From Scomber scombrus (taxonomy: Eukaryota > Chordata > Actinopteri > Scombriformes > Scombridae): DNA of 64,000 nt. The notes beneath the pieces are model-generated. The model saw only the letters and a program-made list of their open reading frames with translations. It was not told where the DNA came from and did not search any database. Each line of letters begins with the position of its first letter. Positions within the stretch are counted from its first letter, which is position 1. Position numbers and translations under genes: made by a program. Location: positions 12,145,589 through 12,209,588 of the forward strand of contig NC_084977.1 in assembly GCF_963691925.1 (NCBI RefSeq), read 5' to 3'. Of the stretch, positions 1 through 22,823 are shown one piece after another.

Positions 1-1140
1 TCCAGTGAAACACACCACTGAGCCAAACAGATGCTTTACACCAAAAAAACTTGATGTTTAATGAGAGCAAACAAATGTAGGTGCCCATCTCAGTTTTTGA
101 CCAGTGGCTTTCAAACATAATAATGGACCAAATTAAGTCTAACAAACATATAATTACTTCAAAAGATTGCATGTGTTGACACTAGTTTCTGTTTTGTAAT
201 TTAAATGCACAATTAAATACACATGTGTTGGTACATGTGTTTTAGTTATTAATCTCAACAAATGTTACAATGAAATGAAAGTAAATTGCTATTACATTTT
301 GTTTATGGCAAAGCTATCCACCACAGGAACAACAAGGGCGGCCACTGAAAAGGCACATTCAACTGTTGATTCAAATACTGCCGGGAAGAAACTGGCGTAA
401 ATCATGTGCCCAGAAACATTAATACTAGTATTATTACAATGGGTCAAACAGTTTATAACAATGACATTAAACATCTATGGCAACACAGGATGTAGGCTGT
501 ACATTATTTGATCATCTCCGCTAGGCCACATCCAGAACCAAGCTACTGCTGACAACTAAACCCATTCACTATTTATTTTGAACTATGTTAACATCACCCT
601 TTAATGACTATCAAAAAAAAAAAAAAACCACGACAAAAAAAACACCAATCATGTCCAATTGTGTATTGCCAAGAGAAAAAAACAAACAACGTGCAAAAAC
701 AAGTGCAACAGCCCTGAACCCCGGAAAATAAAGAGCAAAGCCCCCCCAAAAAAACTTCATGCAACAAATACTGAGCTCTTTCTTCCACATATTAGGGTTC
801 AAGTCGTGCATTATGAGGGAGTTGAGTGAGAGGGAGACGGTGGGGGTGGGAGCAGGAGGAATTTCCTGCCAAATGTGCAATAAAATAAAGTCTAGCTGGT
901 GGCCAGACACTTCCATAAAGGAATGTTTAAAGGGCTACCAAAGGGGGATTTATGGAAAGTTTGTTTCTAGCCCTATGGAAAATACATGTAGGCCCACAAA
1001 CATAAAGTTTAGCTAAAATGCTCACCAACATTACATAACAAAGATTTCATATTTCCAGATACTAGCCTATTGCAAGTGGCAGGAGACATACACACACACG
1101 GTGGAAAAACAAAATGAGGCTTGTTTTGGCAGCGGCACTA
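1..1140. other. Non-coding stretch, no gene recognised
   Basis: AT-rich sequence with scattered A-runs and no open frame that resembles a protein or is bounded by convincing splice sites. It could be an intron or intergenic DNA next to the CpG-rich block that follows. Confidence 0.4.
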
Positions 1141-2165
1141 ACATATAACGTTAGTGGGGTCTTTTAGCAGAACAAAGGAGTTAATTTCCTCCTCTCCGTG
1201 GTCGATGCGGAGACCATCACACACTTGGCTCGCCACCTCAAAGCAGACAAAAAACTTACATCCCCCCGCTTTAACCACACATTCCCGAAAACTTTTCGAA
1301 AATTGCAGGCGTCAAAATAGGTGTCAATGGAAACCCGTCGAGTTCATGCAACTTCCCCCGAAACATGAAGTGAAAGAAGGTGTTTTTTTACCTCTCCTCT
1401 CCAAGTGTCTGATATCCAACAGTAAAAAGAAAAGCTGAGACTCGCAAGGGGAAAAACATAAAACTTCAAGAGAATTTCGACCTCAGTGCATGAAACGCAT
1501 TGGAGCACCGTAGATGTCTTCCTTTTGTCCCGGTAAAGCCTGCTTTTTCACACAGCGCCCACGTGTTTGCTTCAATGTAACAAAGTCTGTGTGCAAACAA
1601 GTCTGTTATAGTTACTAATCTCGCGTCTTCCTTTTTTGTTGTTACAACTGAGATGATTTCATTCTTCTCGTAGACATCTTCACCACCTCCGTCCACATTG
1701 TCAGACGCAACAACGTATCACTCCGCACAAAAGTGAGGGCCTCAACGCCAGCGGTGTCCGATTTCAAACGCCTTTGAGAGACGGTTTGTTCTCGCCGAGA
1801 GAAAAAATACTATTTCAACGTCTTTCGAAAACCGAAACGACGGAAAATCCCTTTCCCATGGCTGGATTTAATCTGCTCTGTCTGCAATCCTCAAAATGCA
1901 GGAGCGCTACGAGCTCTAGGTCGTCCGGCGGAAGGCTATCATAAGAAAGTTACCTGCGATTACACAGCAGCAGCTTGGCGAGATGGCACGATAAATGCGA
2001 ATGAGCTCAGCCAATGTGAGGACGCGGAGGGTTGATTGACAGCGACATCAGCCACTGAACGATTTGAAACACGGTTTGTGCCCGCCTTCTTCTTGACGCT
2101 CACTTTCCCTGTGTGCTGAGGGAGGCTGGCTGAGGGGGGCTCCAATATGCCCGCTGACATCATTT
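1141..2165 (-). promoter_or_regulatory. CpG-rich promoter-like block with candidate non-coding first exon
   Basis: CpG dinucleotides are visibly denser here than in the flanking AT-rich DNA. On the minus strand a good splice donor (GCAG|GTAACT) ends a candidate exon at 1954, and an inverted CCAAT box (ATTGG) lies inside that exon near 2015. Short open frames exist on both strands, but none has an ATG-led, family-like protein, so the exon is more likely 5' UTR. The gene it would belong to must continue to the left, outside the window. A bidirectional promoter is equally possible. Identity unknown. Confidence 0.3.
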
Positions 2166-2570
2166 TATTTATGTGGTTGCTGTGTCCTCTTCTTCTTTAA
2201 AAACAGAGTAGATGGCCTTAGATATTCTGTTTTAATTACAAGAACAACCTATGATTTAAATTATTACTGTAAGATTTTGTCTTTTTATTGATGCTAATGC
2301 TAGAATTAGCATTATTTTGTCTATATGAATAGCCTACAGTTGTATGACATAGACTAGACTGTTATATATTTTTCTAATCTATGGGTTGTTATGAAGGAGT
2401 CCTGTTTAAGACAGTGTGTTTTTTACACACTTTCAAGCACATGTAGTTAAAATTAAATCAAACGTGTACAAACAAAAACTAACATTTTGCTCAGCTCAAT
2501 AAACTAATAAAATGATTAATCCCTGTAGTCGTGTAACATTAATTCCACTAGGCTTAAAACTAACAATTAT

Positions 2571-2850
2571 TGTTGTCAATTAATCAATTAATTAATTGTT
2601 CTTTGTATTTAATATATCAGAAAGCAGTGTGATAATAAGTTAGCAGAATCAATATTCAAATTGCTTGTTTTATCCAGACCACAGTTCAAAACCTAAAGAT
2701 ACTCAGTTTACTATCATATATCACATAAAAAAGAATAAAATCCGCACATTTAAGAATCTGGAACCAGTTATTGTTGATGTAAAGTGAATGAAACACTATA
2801 TAAACCAAAATAAATACATTCATTTTTCAGCTGATCAACTAATTGATGAA
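2571..2850 (-). repeat. Interspersed repeat, copy A
   Basis: The block is bounded by clusters of ATTAATTAATT / TGATCAACTAATTGATGAA and contains the phrases 'GATACTCAGTTTACTATCATA' (21 positions with one mismatch to the family) and 'CACATTTAAGAATCTGGA'. These match, in reverse complement, segments of copies B (44490-44765) and C (56534-56822). It is an old, diverged dispersed element of the kind common in teleost genomes. No coding capacity or terminal inverted repeat is evident. Confidence 0.6.
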
Positions 2851-4859
2851 TGGACTGATCATTTCTGCTCTATTTCCATTTAACTCGTTTCTTAGTGCAT
2901 GAGCTGAGAAACATAAAACCAACACAGCCCTAGTAACTGCCTGCTCCAGAGCAGAGTGGAGAGGAGGGAGAGCAGAGAGTATAGGATCACAGAGTTGGGG
3001 GGTAGAGAGAAATAGTTCAGAGAAAACAGTTCTCACAGCGAGGGCACACCGGATGATCAAGGCACATTTGTCAGTAATTTTAAAATGCTGTTTTTGTAAG
3101 ACAACAGGCCAAGTAGAAAGACGTTTAAAATTAACTGCAGTTCACTCACCGTGCTGACAATGAACTACTTTAAATGAAATAAGTTTATTTTTCACTGGCA
3201 TGTAAATAATTTGTTTTCTGCCTTTGTCTAACATGCTCACAACATCCCTATGTGATTTCACACGCACAAAAACACACAATAACCACTCTATTGAAACGTG
3301 TACGTAGGTGCTAGACAGCTGTTGTTTCTAACCTGAGGGCAAACCTTGTCAAAGAAGAGGGAAGTTAAGATGACCCTCTTTTGTTTCCTGTCTACAACCT
3401 CCAAAATTACCCTGTTATACGCAATTCCATTCTAGACATATGTTATTTTAGAAAAACAGAAAACAAAAACTTGAAAACCATCAGATATAGAGGGATTTCT
3501 AGTACTCAGTGACCACTAACCACTACAAAGGCCACAGTGACTAAAGTATCTTTTGAGTCACTGTGGGGAGAATATCCATAACACATTTAAGACATGGTAT
3601 ATGCAAATTCTACATAGAGCTGCCTAGTATTATTATGCATCCCGATGCCTCAAACTGTCTATTTGCACAGAGGTTACCAATTGGAAGGGGAATTTGCTGT
3701 CAATAGGACATATAGGTAAATAATCCATTGGGTATCCCCTGGGTAAAGAAAAGCCTCGGCACAGAACATTAATTAGTCTCATGGACAGACTTAGGAATGT
3801 AATGGGGTTACTGCTTGGAACAAACGCACATATGGGCCATAAATACCTTCACAAACATACCATGCGCACATTCACATTCGGACACACACACTCGGATATG
3901 CAGGAATACACAGGTACGAACACACAAAACGAATAGACAGCTACAGCATTGGAAAATAGTCACAGCTATCAAAGAAAGGGCATCTTGAGTTATTTATCTA
4001 ACACCTATTTGGATTCCTTTCATTGAGGAATGCATTAATGAAAAGATTAGATTTGAACAGATGGAAACATCTGTTTAGGGAAATGAATTTGTAGTGGAGG
4101 CAGAGAAAATCTCTCCTATTCTCGCTTTTTTCCAGTAGACGTTAGGCCTTGAGTAAGAATAGTGCTGTTGTCAGTATTAGCAATGAGGCTTGTAAGCCCT
4201 CCAAGTAGTTTGTAGTAACAGCTGGGTCTGACATGGAGAGCATGTACAAGGGCAGCCAGGCTGAAGAGAGGGAGGGGGCAGCAAAAAAAAAAGAATAAAA
4301 AAAACATATATACTGAGGATCTTCTCCTTAATGAACACAGAGTGCATCTAATGGTGACACGGGGTTAAAGCAGAAATCAGTTGGATAACAGTTAAAGATT
4401 GAAAAACAAAGCTGAGAGGAAATTTACCATCATACCTATATTTTTTGAATAAGGGTGGTACTACTTTCTCATTGGAGCCAAACTAGTTTAACATGTTATT
4501 CTTAATATTGAGTGATTTTATGCTCAGCTGTTTCAAAACAATTAGTGCATCCTGTAATATGTGAACACTGTAACGCCGCCATCCGTCCTCCATTTAGTTA
4601 GTTTCACAAAGTATCACAATTAGCACTGACATAAAAGAGCATACAGTGACCTCTAAAAGTGGATTCAAAATTACATTTCATTACCCACAGTAGCTATGGG
4701 TAATCTGCCACATGACAACCTCAGTGCTTAAAGCGTCATTATACAGGAAGGACCAAACAACAACAAAAGCATGTCATCTATAATCTGAAAATACATTCAC
4801 AGTACAATGGACAGTCAGAGCATGGAAGAATGCTGTCACAGACCCTCTTTGATTCCTTC

Positions 4860-5010
4860 GAGCCATTCCCGGCTTCATATCTGTAATTAACGACAGATGC
4901 ACATGGAAAATTAGCATATGTTTGGCACATTGGTGCTAATCGGTCATATATTTGTGCATATTAATGAAATATTTATCTATGTATTGCATAAATTCACACA
5001 AGAAATAACA
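4860..5010. promoter_or_regulatory. Candidate conserved non-coding enhancer 1
   Basis: This stretch is dense in homeodomain and POU-like sites: CTGTAATTAACG, GCTAATCGG, and the 13-mer TGCATATTAATGA at 4955-4967. The same 13-mer recurs exactly at 7715-7727. Such motif density in a gene desert is typical of developmental enhancers, but conservation cannot be judged from one sequence. Confidence 0.3.
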
Positions 5011-7629
5011 GCGTGTAATAATGTGTAATAATGTGTACTAATTACTTAATCCTCTTTGGATCTTTTTTTTTTTAAATCAATAAGGCTTTGTATAGAACAA
5101 AAAAGGAGGCCAATCCTGCAGCACAGATGCATTACACATGTCCCCTTTGATTCCTGCCGCTTTACCCTCCAATCAAATACAATGTTTGGCTCTTACAGCC
5201 TCATAGCTGGGTTTGGTGCTTGCTACCTGCTTCAACACTCTCAGATGTTTAGCCCTCATTTCCCCCTGTTCTGCTCATAGGAAGGCGGTCATGCAAGCCA
5301 AACCACATCACCAGGTTATATCACACACGACGATAAGCCTGTAAACATACAGTATAAGCAGCGCATACACATACACGCACAAACAGCTCGGTGGTGAGGC
5401 AAGCTGCTCACCTCGTTCCATACTGAGCCCCTCACAGCCTGTAATAGTAGAGGCTTAGGTTTGGGTGGGGGAAGGGCAGAGGTGCACAGGTTTCTGATCA
5501 GACAAGAAAACTAGGCCAAGACCAACAATCCCTCTCTCTCAACAGCCTCAGCCCCTCCTAAATGCTACAACTTTGCTCCACGGCTGTGACAATCACTCGC
5601 AAGATCATCATTAATGGCGAAGCAACGGAGTGATTTTGAGCCACAACATGTGTATTTAGAGGCAGAACAGCTTCTCATAGTCGGGCTATGATTCATGCTT
5701 CCTTGCCCCTTTGGAAGCTGTCCTCCAATAAGAGTTAGAGACTGGGGGTAGGAGCGGATAGATTGATAGTGTTGGCTGAGTGCCCATGCTCCGAGTCTAT
5801 CTGTGTTGAAGGGGAGGAGACAGGGGGAATCTATCTGTTGTGCTCTCTGTGCTCATGATAAACTGACTCCCGTCAAGCCTTTTCCCCCTATTACAGCTCG
5901 CCTGGTAGAAAGAAAACACCCAAACTCGCACCGACTTCCAACATGTTAAACAACAATAAAATGTGCAGAGAGTGGAGCGGGTGATTTAAACAAGGCAATA
6001 ATCCACAAGGTTATGCTACCCCCCACCCCCCACCCCACAACGATAGCTGGAAAACATAAGCGTAACAGAGGGATTGTTTTGGAACAAGTGAGGACAGCAT
6101 ATCTTCTATAATTCAAGGAAGTATTCAAAACAGCCAAACTTAAAGGGACACAATGATTTCACTTGATCACAAATGGGGCCACGGTCAGCAGAAAATGCAT
6201 AAAAGTCTTTCTCCCTTATCCAGAAACTGTAATTCCCACAGAGCTCCACAGTGAGAAAGAAAATGAGTTTGAGGGATTGTCCATGACATTAATCCTCCCA
6301 AACACTACAGTTCTAGCTAGGATCCAATACAGACAGACAAACACAAAGCAAATCAACAATCTATTTACCAAAAGGAAAAAACTAAATCAACAATCCTTTT
6401 GGCTTCTGTCTGCTCTCTTTTGACAATAGCTTTCCTGGATGCTGTCTTCCCCTGTTCTCTCTGGTGATTTTATGGGACCCCTCCCTGCCATCTTGGATTC
6501 CCATTATTGTGCAGTTGTATGGGTGCCCCCTGTTCTGCCACCCACGCTTCAGGTACAGGGAACAGAACACCAGCTTCCTGTTTACAAAGCCGGGCAATTG
6601 AAAGTCCCACCGCCACTCTGTACAGCTGAGGAAAAAGAGCAGATAGGAGGCTGTGGTGTTGAGGTTTTTAAGTTGTTGTTTTTTTAAAGATGAAGAATGG
6701 GAAGGTGAGAGATATAAAGAAATAGAGGCAGGAGGTGACATGGGCAGGCATGGAAAAGTACAAAGTATTTCTGCATAAGTCAAAAAAAATCTTTATCCCC
6801 ATCTGAAAATAGTACAGTAGCCTTATATCAAGGGGGAGGTGTGCAAAAAGTCACATGATAACAATCAGATCAGAAGCTGAATTGACTCTAAATCAATTGA
6901 AGTAGGCATGTCAGGGCTGCCCAGGACAGGAGGGGGAAGAGAGGGAGTGAAAGGGAGATAGATGTGAGCCTGTGTGGGGGAGGGAAGCAGAGATTGTTGG
7001 TGTCGTGGGAGCACTGCAACAACAATAACAGCAGTGTGTGCATGTGTGCCTATGTGTCTGTGTCTGTGAATGAGTGAATGAGTTGGAGTGGAAGTGGGGA
7101 TGTGTTATAGCTCACAAAAGTGATGAAATGACATCTCCGTTACTTCAGCATACAGCTGCTATTGCAGCAAAGAACACACTGTTGAGATATCTGACCTTCT
7201 ATTTTCTTTGGTAGCCGCTGGTCAGAAATGTCTGCTTGCCTGTCATGTCCTCCCTAATTAGCTATATCTACACAATGACTCCACTGTGTCCATCACAGCA
7301 GATTTCTGCCCATTGATACTCGGGTCATTTGTATAATCAGCATTGGAAAACACAAATTCTAATTTTTGTTGGAGTAAAAAAATACAACACAACTTGACAT
7401 AAATGTGTTTTGAAGGCTGCTCATTATACATTTATATTACCCCAAATACTCTTATACTCATATACACACCATCAAGGGATTGTTTCAAATATCTGAGCTA
7501 ATGATTTAGGGTACAGCTTCCAGGTATGCCTCCGATATGAAAACTTATGGATATGGCAAAATTTGGGTTGAGGCTTCTCTTTTTCGTTGTTTTCTCTCTT
7601 TCTTTCATCTCTTTTTCTCCTCCCCTCCC

Positions 7630-7760
7630 CCCTTTCTTTGCAGATTAGAATTCATTAGCAATCAAAGAGCCTCCAGAGAGCTCCAGCTCTTAATTACCTA
7701 CTCATTTGCATTTTTGCATATTAATGACTGCAGGGTTTTGGTAGGGTTTTTGCCGCAGTG
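7630..7760. promoter_or_regulatory. Candidate conserved non-coding enhancer 2
   Basis: It contains a consensus octamer ATTTGCAT at 7704-7711 followed four bases later by TGCATATTAATGA (7715-7727), plus TTAATTACC and GAATTCATTAGCAATC upstream. The sequence is complex and non-repetitive, unlike its flanks. Inferred POU/homeodomain enhancer; target gene unknown. Confidence 0.3.
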
Positions 7761-9296
7761 GTTTAAAGGCACCTCAGTCCTCTGTTCTCCGGGGAGGAGG
7801 AGAGATGGCCAGAGGCAAGGCTCCAAGCCTGTCCAATCCCCCCTCTATCCTTCCTGATGGGAGCTGGACAGAACAAGGGGAGGGGGAGAGAGAAGGGGGG
7901 TGATGGGGGGGTAACTACAGGGGTGCACAGGTTAAAGGTCAATGTCCCTTATCAACATAAGAAAGAGCACATGTCTTCAGCGCTGCCTAATTATTGTCAT
8001 ATTGAGCAGTTTAAACACCTGATCTGAACAAAATATACCCTTAGAGAAACTGGAAATCTATACTGCAGAGATTGCTCACGTGGGTTTATTGAGGACGGCA
8101 GCTAGTTTGGATGAAACTCATGTCCCACAGTGTGCAGAGGCAGGGGTATTTTATATCCCTGGAGAAAGGTGTGTGCCGGTGAAAATGAGGCTAGTGTGTG
8201 TGTGTGTGTATAGCTGTTTTCCTTTACATTACAGCCTACCTCCAAGTGTTCATTGTGAGGGCAGTAAGAGGCTCGTTTACTGTGAGCCTTAATGACGATG
8301 CTATGCATGCACATACACGGCAGTCAGATTATAAAACCTCACCTTCGCACATAAGCATATAGGCAAACATGTAAACGGAAACAATTGCAGACACACATAT
8401 AAACACAGGCGCGCTGCGCGTTCACATGCACAGATTCAGGGAATAATAACACTAGAGATGCCAGACAACAGCTCCCAGGCATCTCCTAGCCCCTGAAGTG
8501 CTGCCGTGCCTCTTATCCAATATGTTTTGACTGCAACAATGATGTCTGAACATGGAAAATAACACCATATCCAACTGTGTTCTTAGATACCTTACACACA
8601 TAACAATTAATGATTTGGAGCCCCGAGACATCTGGCCAACAGGTTCAACATGACTGAATAAAATATATCACATGATGATATAGTACACTGTGTGGATTTG
8701 TAGTATCATGATGAAAATGTCATGACATGTCAGCATGTTAATGAGGACAATTATACATTTATAGTATAATACAGTATATAGTGATACCTCACACAACATA
8801 CAAGATACATACATGTCTCATTGTGCAACCCTGAAAGCGTACTGCCTACAGAGTGGGCTTAAGTCGACTTAACTGCTATTAGAGGAGCATTATAAAGTGT
8901 GTGTGTGCGTGCCAGGGCCTGAGGACTGCAGCAATGTGTGGGCTGTTGGGGTGGGGTTAATGAGCTGTTCTATGACCTCTGTCACCCCACAGGATCGCCT
9001 CAGGGAGACAGACGGAGACAAACAGGAAGACAGGGTGACAACAAGCCTGTGGTTGCAGCCTGCCGCTGGACTTCTAGGACGAATCAGATTTATAACACTA
9101 TAAGTGTCCTATCCTCCATAGATGCATCCTCATACAAGACCTCAATATGGCAGAAGCGTCTATGAGTAAATATCGTTTGGACAGATTAGTTAAATACAGT
9201 GGATGCTTTTTTTTTTTGAGGTTTGCATCATAGTGAGCACAGCTGCACGTATGTTCACATTTAGACAAAAGTAGACACTAACTTGATCTGTGCTGT

Positions 9297-15160
<5,864 letters not shown>

Positions 15161-15161
15161 T

Positions 15162-17653
15162 TTTATTTAATTTTTTTTGGCAGCTTGTCATCAAAACCTG
15201 AACAAAACCAATGAAGGAGCACAACTTCACAACCATGGACAGAAGAAAGGAATGATCTCATTTGCAACTGGTTTGTTTCAAAGTACCCGTTTCGTTGACA
15301 AAAGTGCCCTCCTCAGTAAGAAAGTGCATTTATAACCTGCCTCTTTCCAATTAAGGTGTAAAGGACTGATAGTTAAACTACAGCACTACTGCAGACATTA
15401 TTGGTGTGGGGGGTGGGGGGGTGGGTAGGGGGGACTCGATCCCATGTATGTTCTCTTCTTGACTCAAAGGCTCAATGTGCTAGTTTGGAAAATGACATTG
15501 GATGTGGAGTACAATAACATACAACTTGGATATTTTTAAGACTAACAAATCCAGATGAATGGAGTCACAGACAATATTCAGACAGATATGTCAGCTATGG
15601 TGTTCTCTACTTCTCCACAGGATACCTGGACCCAGTGAGTGTGAGCGTGTGCATGACTGTGTATGAGAGACGGAGAAAGTGCATTGGGGCTGGCAGCTCA
15701 GGGTGCATGTTTGAACAGGCTGTGGCTGACTCACACAGTGATGATGTGGCCAGAGGGACCCTGGCTGCCACGCACACACATGCACAACAACACACGTACA
15801 TGTAAACACACTTGCACACTAAACTGCCAGCACCAGGCGTCCTACCCACAGTAACACTAGGCTCTAATATAATAATATCCCCTCCAGGCTGGTTCGGGGG
15901 CATTAGAGGACTACAGAGGGAGAGAGAGGGAGGGAGAGAAAAGGCCCGATTTGATCCCCTCCTGCCTGGAAACGTGGCTGAGCTGGGGGAGATTATTTTT
16001 TGGAATGCAACAGACATTGTGAGATCCCCCACCCCTTCCCTTGTTCCCCTCCCCCATCAACCAGCTGCAGCTGCGCTCCTATTTGGCCTCCCAACTTGGA
16101 CAGGTATTTATTGCTCTCTTCATCATACAGGTTGCCTCACGGTTGTGTGGTCCCTAGGGCAAAAGGATTGGAATAAGCATGATACATACACCTCCTCTCA
16201 CTCCCTTCCCAACACCAGCCCACTTCCTTTAAATATACCTCTCTCTCGCTCTGTTGGATATCTTTAGTAAAGCTGTGCAAACATAGGATAAAAAAGGTGC
16301 TCTTCTATCTCTTCTTCGTACTCTTTGTCACTCTCTCATTTGGGCTCCCTGCCATTCCTTTAACCTGCGGTTGGTTAAATGCTACCCGCGCCTTGTCACA
16401 CAAGGACAGATTCCGAAAAAAAACTGCACAAAGTTAAGCACATTCATTCAATCAACCTCCTCATCCTTTGGGCAGGAACTATACATGTCAAGTGTTAAGT
16501 TTAGGACAAATGGGCTTTCTTTCATCGCACATTCATACAGTTTGTTTTCGTTCACCCACAAGCTTCACTCTGTGAGAAATATGACATCAAGCCTAAGAGG
16601 AAAATCCCAATGGGTAAGTACACCTCAGCATTAAGAGGGGACCAATGTCATATCACCACCTGCTGTATATACATGTATACAATTATAAAGTGTCAAGTAC
16701 CCGAAGCAGTCGACTCAAAAAGGAACGACGACAAAAAAATAATTAAGACAAATCAAAAGGGAAAATAGAAACGCTGAAATTGCAGGGTCGTGAGGGATAA
16801 GAGGCAACGTAGTCAAGCCAACAATACATTGACAATGGTAGTGCTTTAAAAACACAAACCCTCCACCCCTCATATTCCCTAGTCCTGCAACTGACGAGCC
16901 CCCATTAACGTGGATTCGACTCAACATAAATTTGTTTTTCAATAAGACAAACCATAAATTCTTAGAATGCATTTTATAGAGTAAGTAACACTTCAATCAA
17001 ACCCTTGTCTGATTCTTTCTGGAACATTTAGAGAGAAAAACTGTTGCATCAAAATTGTGGTGAGTTTTCCTTGCATATGCCGTATTGTGGCAATGTTGTT
17101 TCTATGGTAACTGTACATTTCAGACCTGCAAAAGAATAGAAAAAGAGTAGTTTTTCACTGGGAGGATTTGTCCTCGCTTCACCCGTACAGCAGCCAGAAG
17201 GTGCTTGACAGACACCTTGCTTAGAGCTTGAAGGCTGTGAGGACAAAACCAATAAAAATCTAAATCAACTGCATAGTTGCTCAGAGTTTCTTTGTATCTA
17301 TTATACATTTGCCTAAGCACATATGCCAATGTATAAAACTCCTACTATTACAAAGAAAGAAATGGCCCAGAAAGTGGACATCATGGGTGCATGATTTGAA
17401 GCGTTCTTTGCTCTTTAACAGATAAACAGACTCAAGTGCTTGCAAGTCTACTCCATTTCCTAAAGTAAAAGGAGAAAGAAATATAAAGATTAGATTTTTG
17501 TGACACCCTGATTTGGTTTATAGAGGAATAGTTAGTTGTTTTGTTTTTGTTTTTTTTTAAGTTTGCCTTTTCTCCTCTCTGTTCACTGGCCTGTCTCACA
17601 GGCGACGCAGAGTGACTACGGTGTCCAGCAGTGTACTTGTCACCCCTGCAGTC
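15162..17653 (-). other. zbtb7a: Presumed zbtb7a 3' UTR
   Basis: The stretch downstream of the zbtb7a stop codon has no coding sign. AATAAA on the minus strand (TTTATT on plus) occurs at 16107-16112 and 15162-15167, about 1.5 and 2.5 kb from the stop. Either could be the polyadenylation signal. The 3' end is inferred, not seen. Confidence 0.35.
15408..15433 (+). other. G-quadruplex-capable G-run
   Basis: Five or more runs of at least three G separated by single or double bases. On the minus strand this is a C-rich tract in the presumed 3' UTR or flank of zbtb7a. Confidence 0.6.
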
Positions 17654-22745
<5,092 letters not shown>

Positions 22746-22823
22746 CTTCCACCAGCCTGCCGCCGAGCCGCCTAGCACAGCCCCTACCCGTGTATCCGTC
22801 CTGCCGTCTGTCCGTCTGCCTGT
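22746..22823 (-). other. zbtb7a: zbtb7a 5' UTR part of first coding exon
   Basis: The acceptor CTTCCACCCTCAG at the upstream edge marks the exon start at 22823, so at least one non-coding exon lies further upstream (to the right in these coordinates). The UTR contains imperfect GTCTGTCC/GTCTGCCT repeats. Confidence 0.6.

Larger units (their letters stand above)
2870..9290. other. Gene-poor interval
   Basis: Apart from the two candidate enhancers, I see no exon supported by splice sites and protein similarity. Open frames of 60-130 codons occur on both strands at the frequency expected by chance. There are short CA and TG runs. Confidence 0.5.

Noticed and set aside
1466..1696. 76-codon minus-strand frame
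   Set aside because: It has no in-frame ATG at its start, no flanking splice sites matching its phase, and no family resemblance. It is more likely promoter or 5' UTR sequence.
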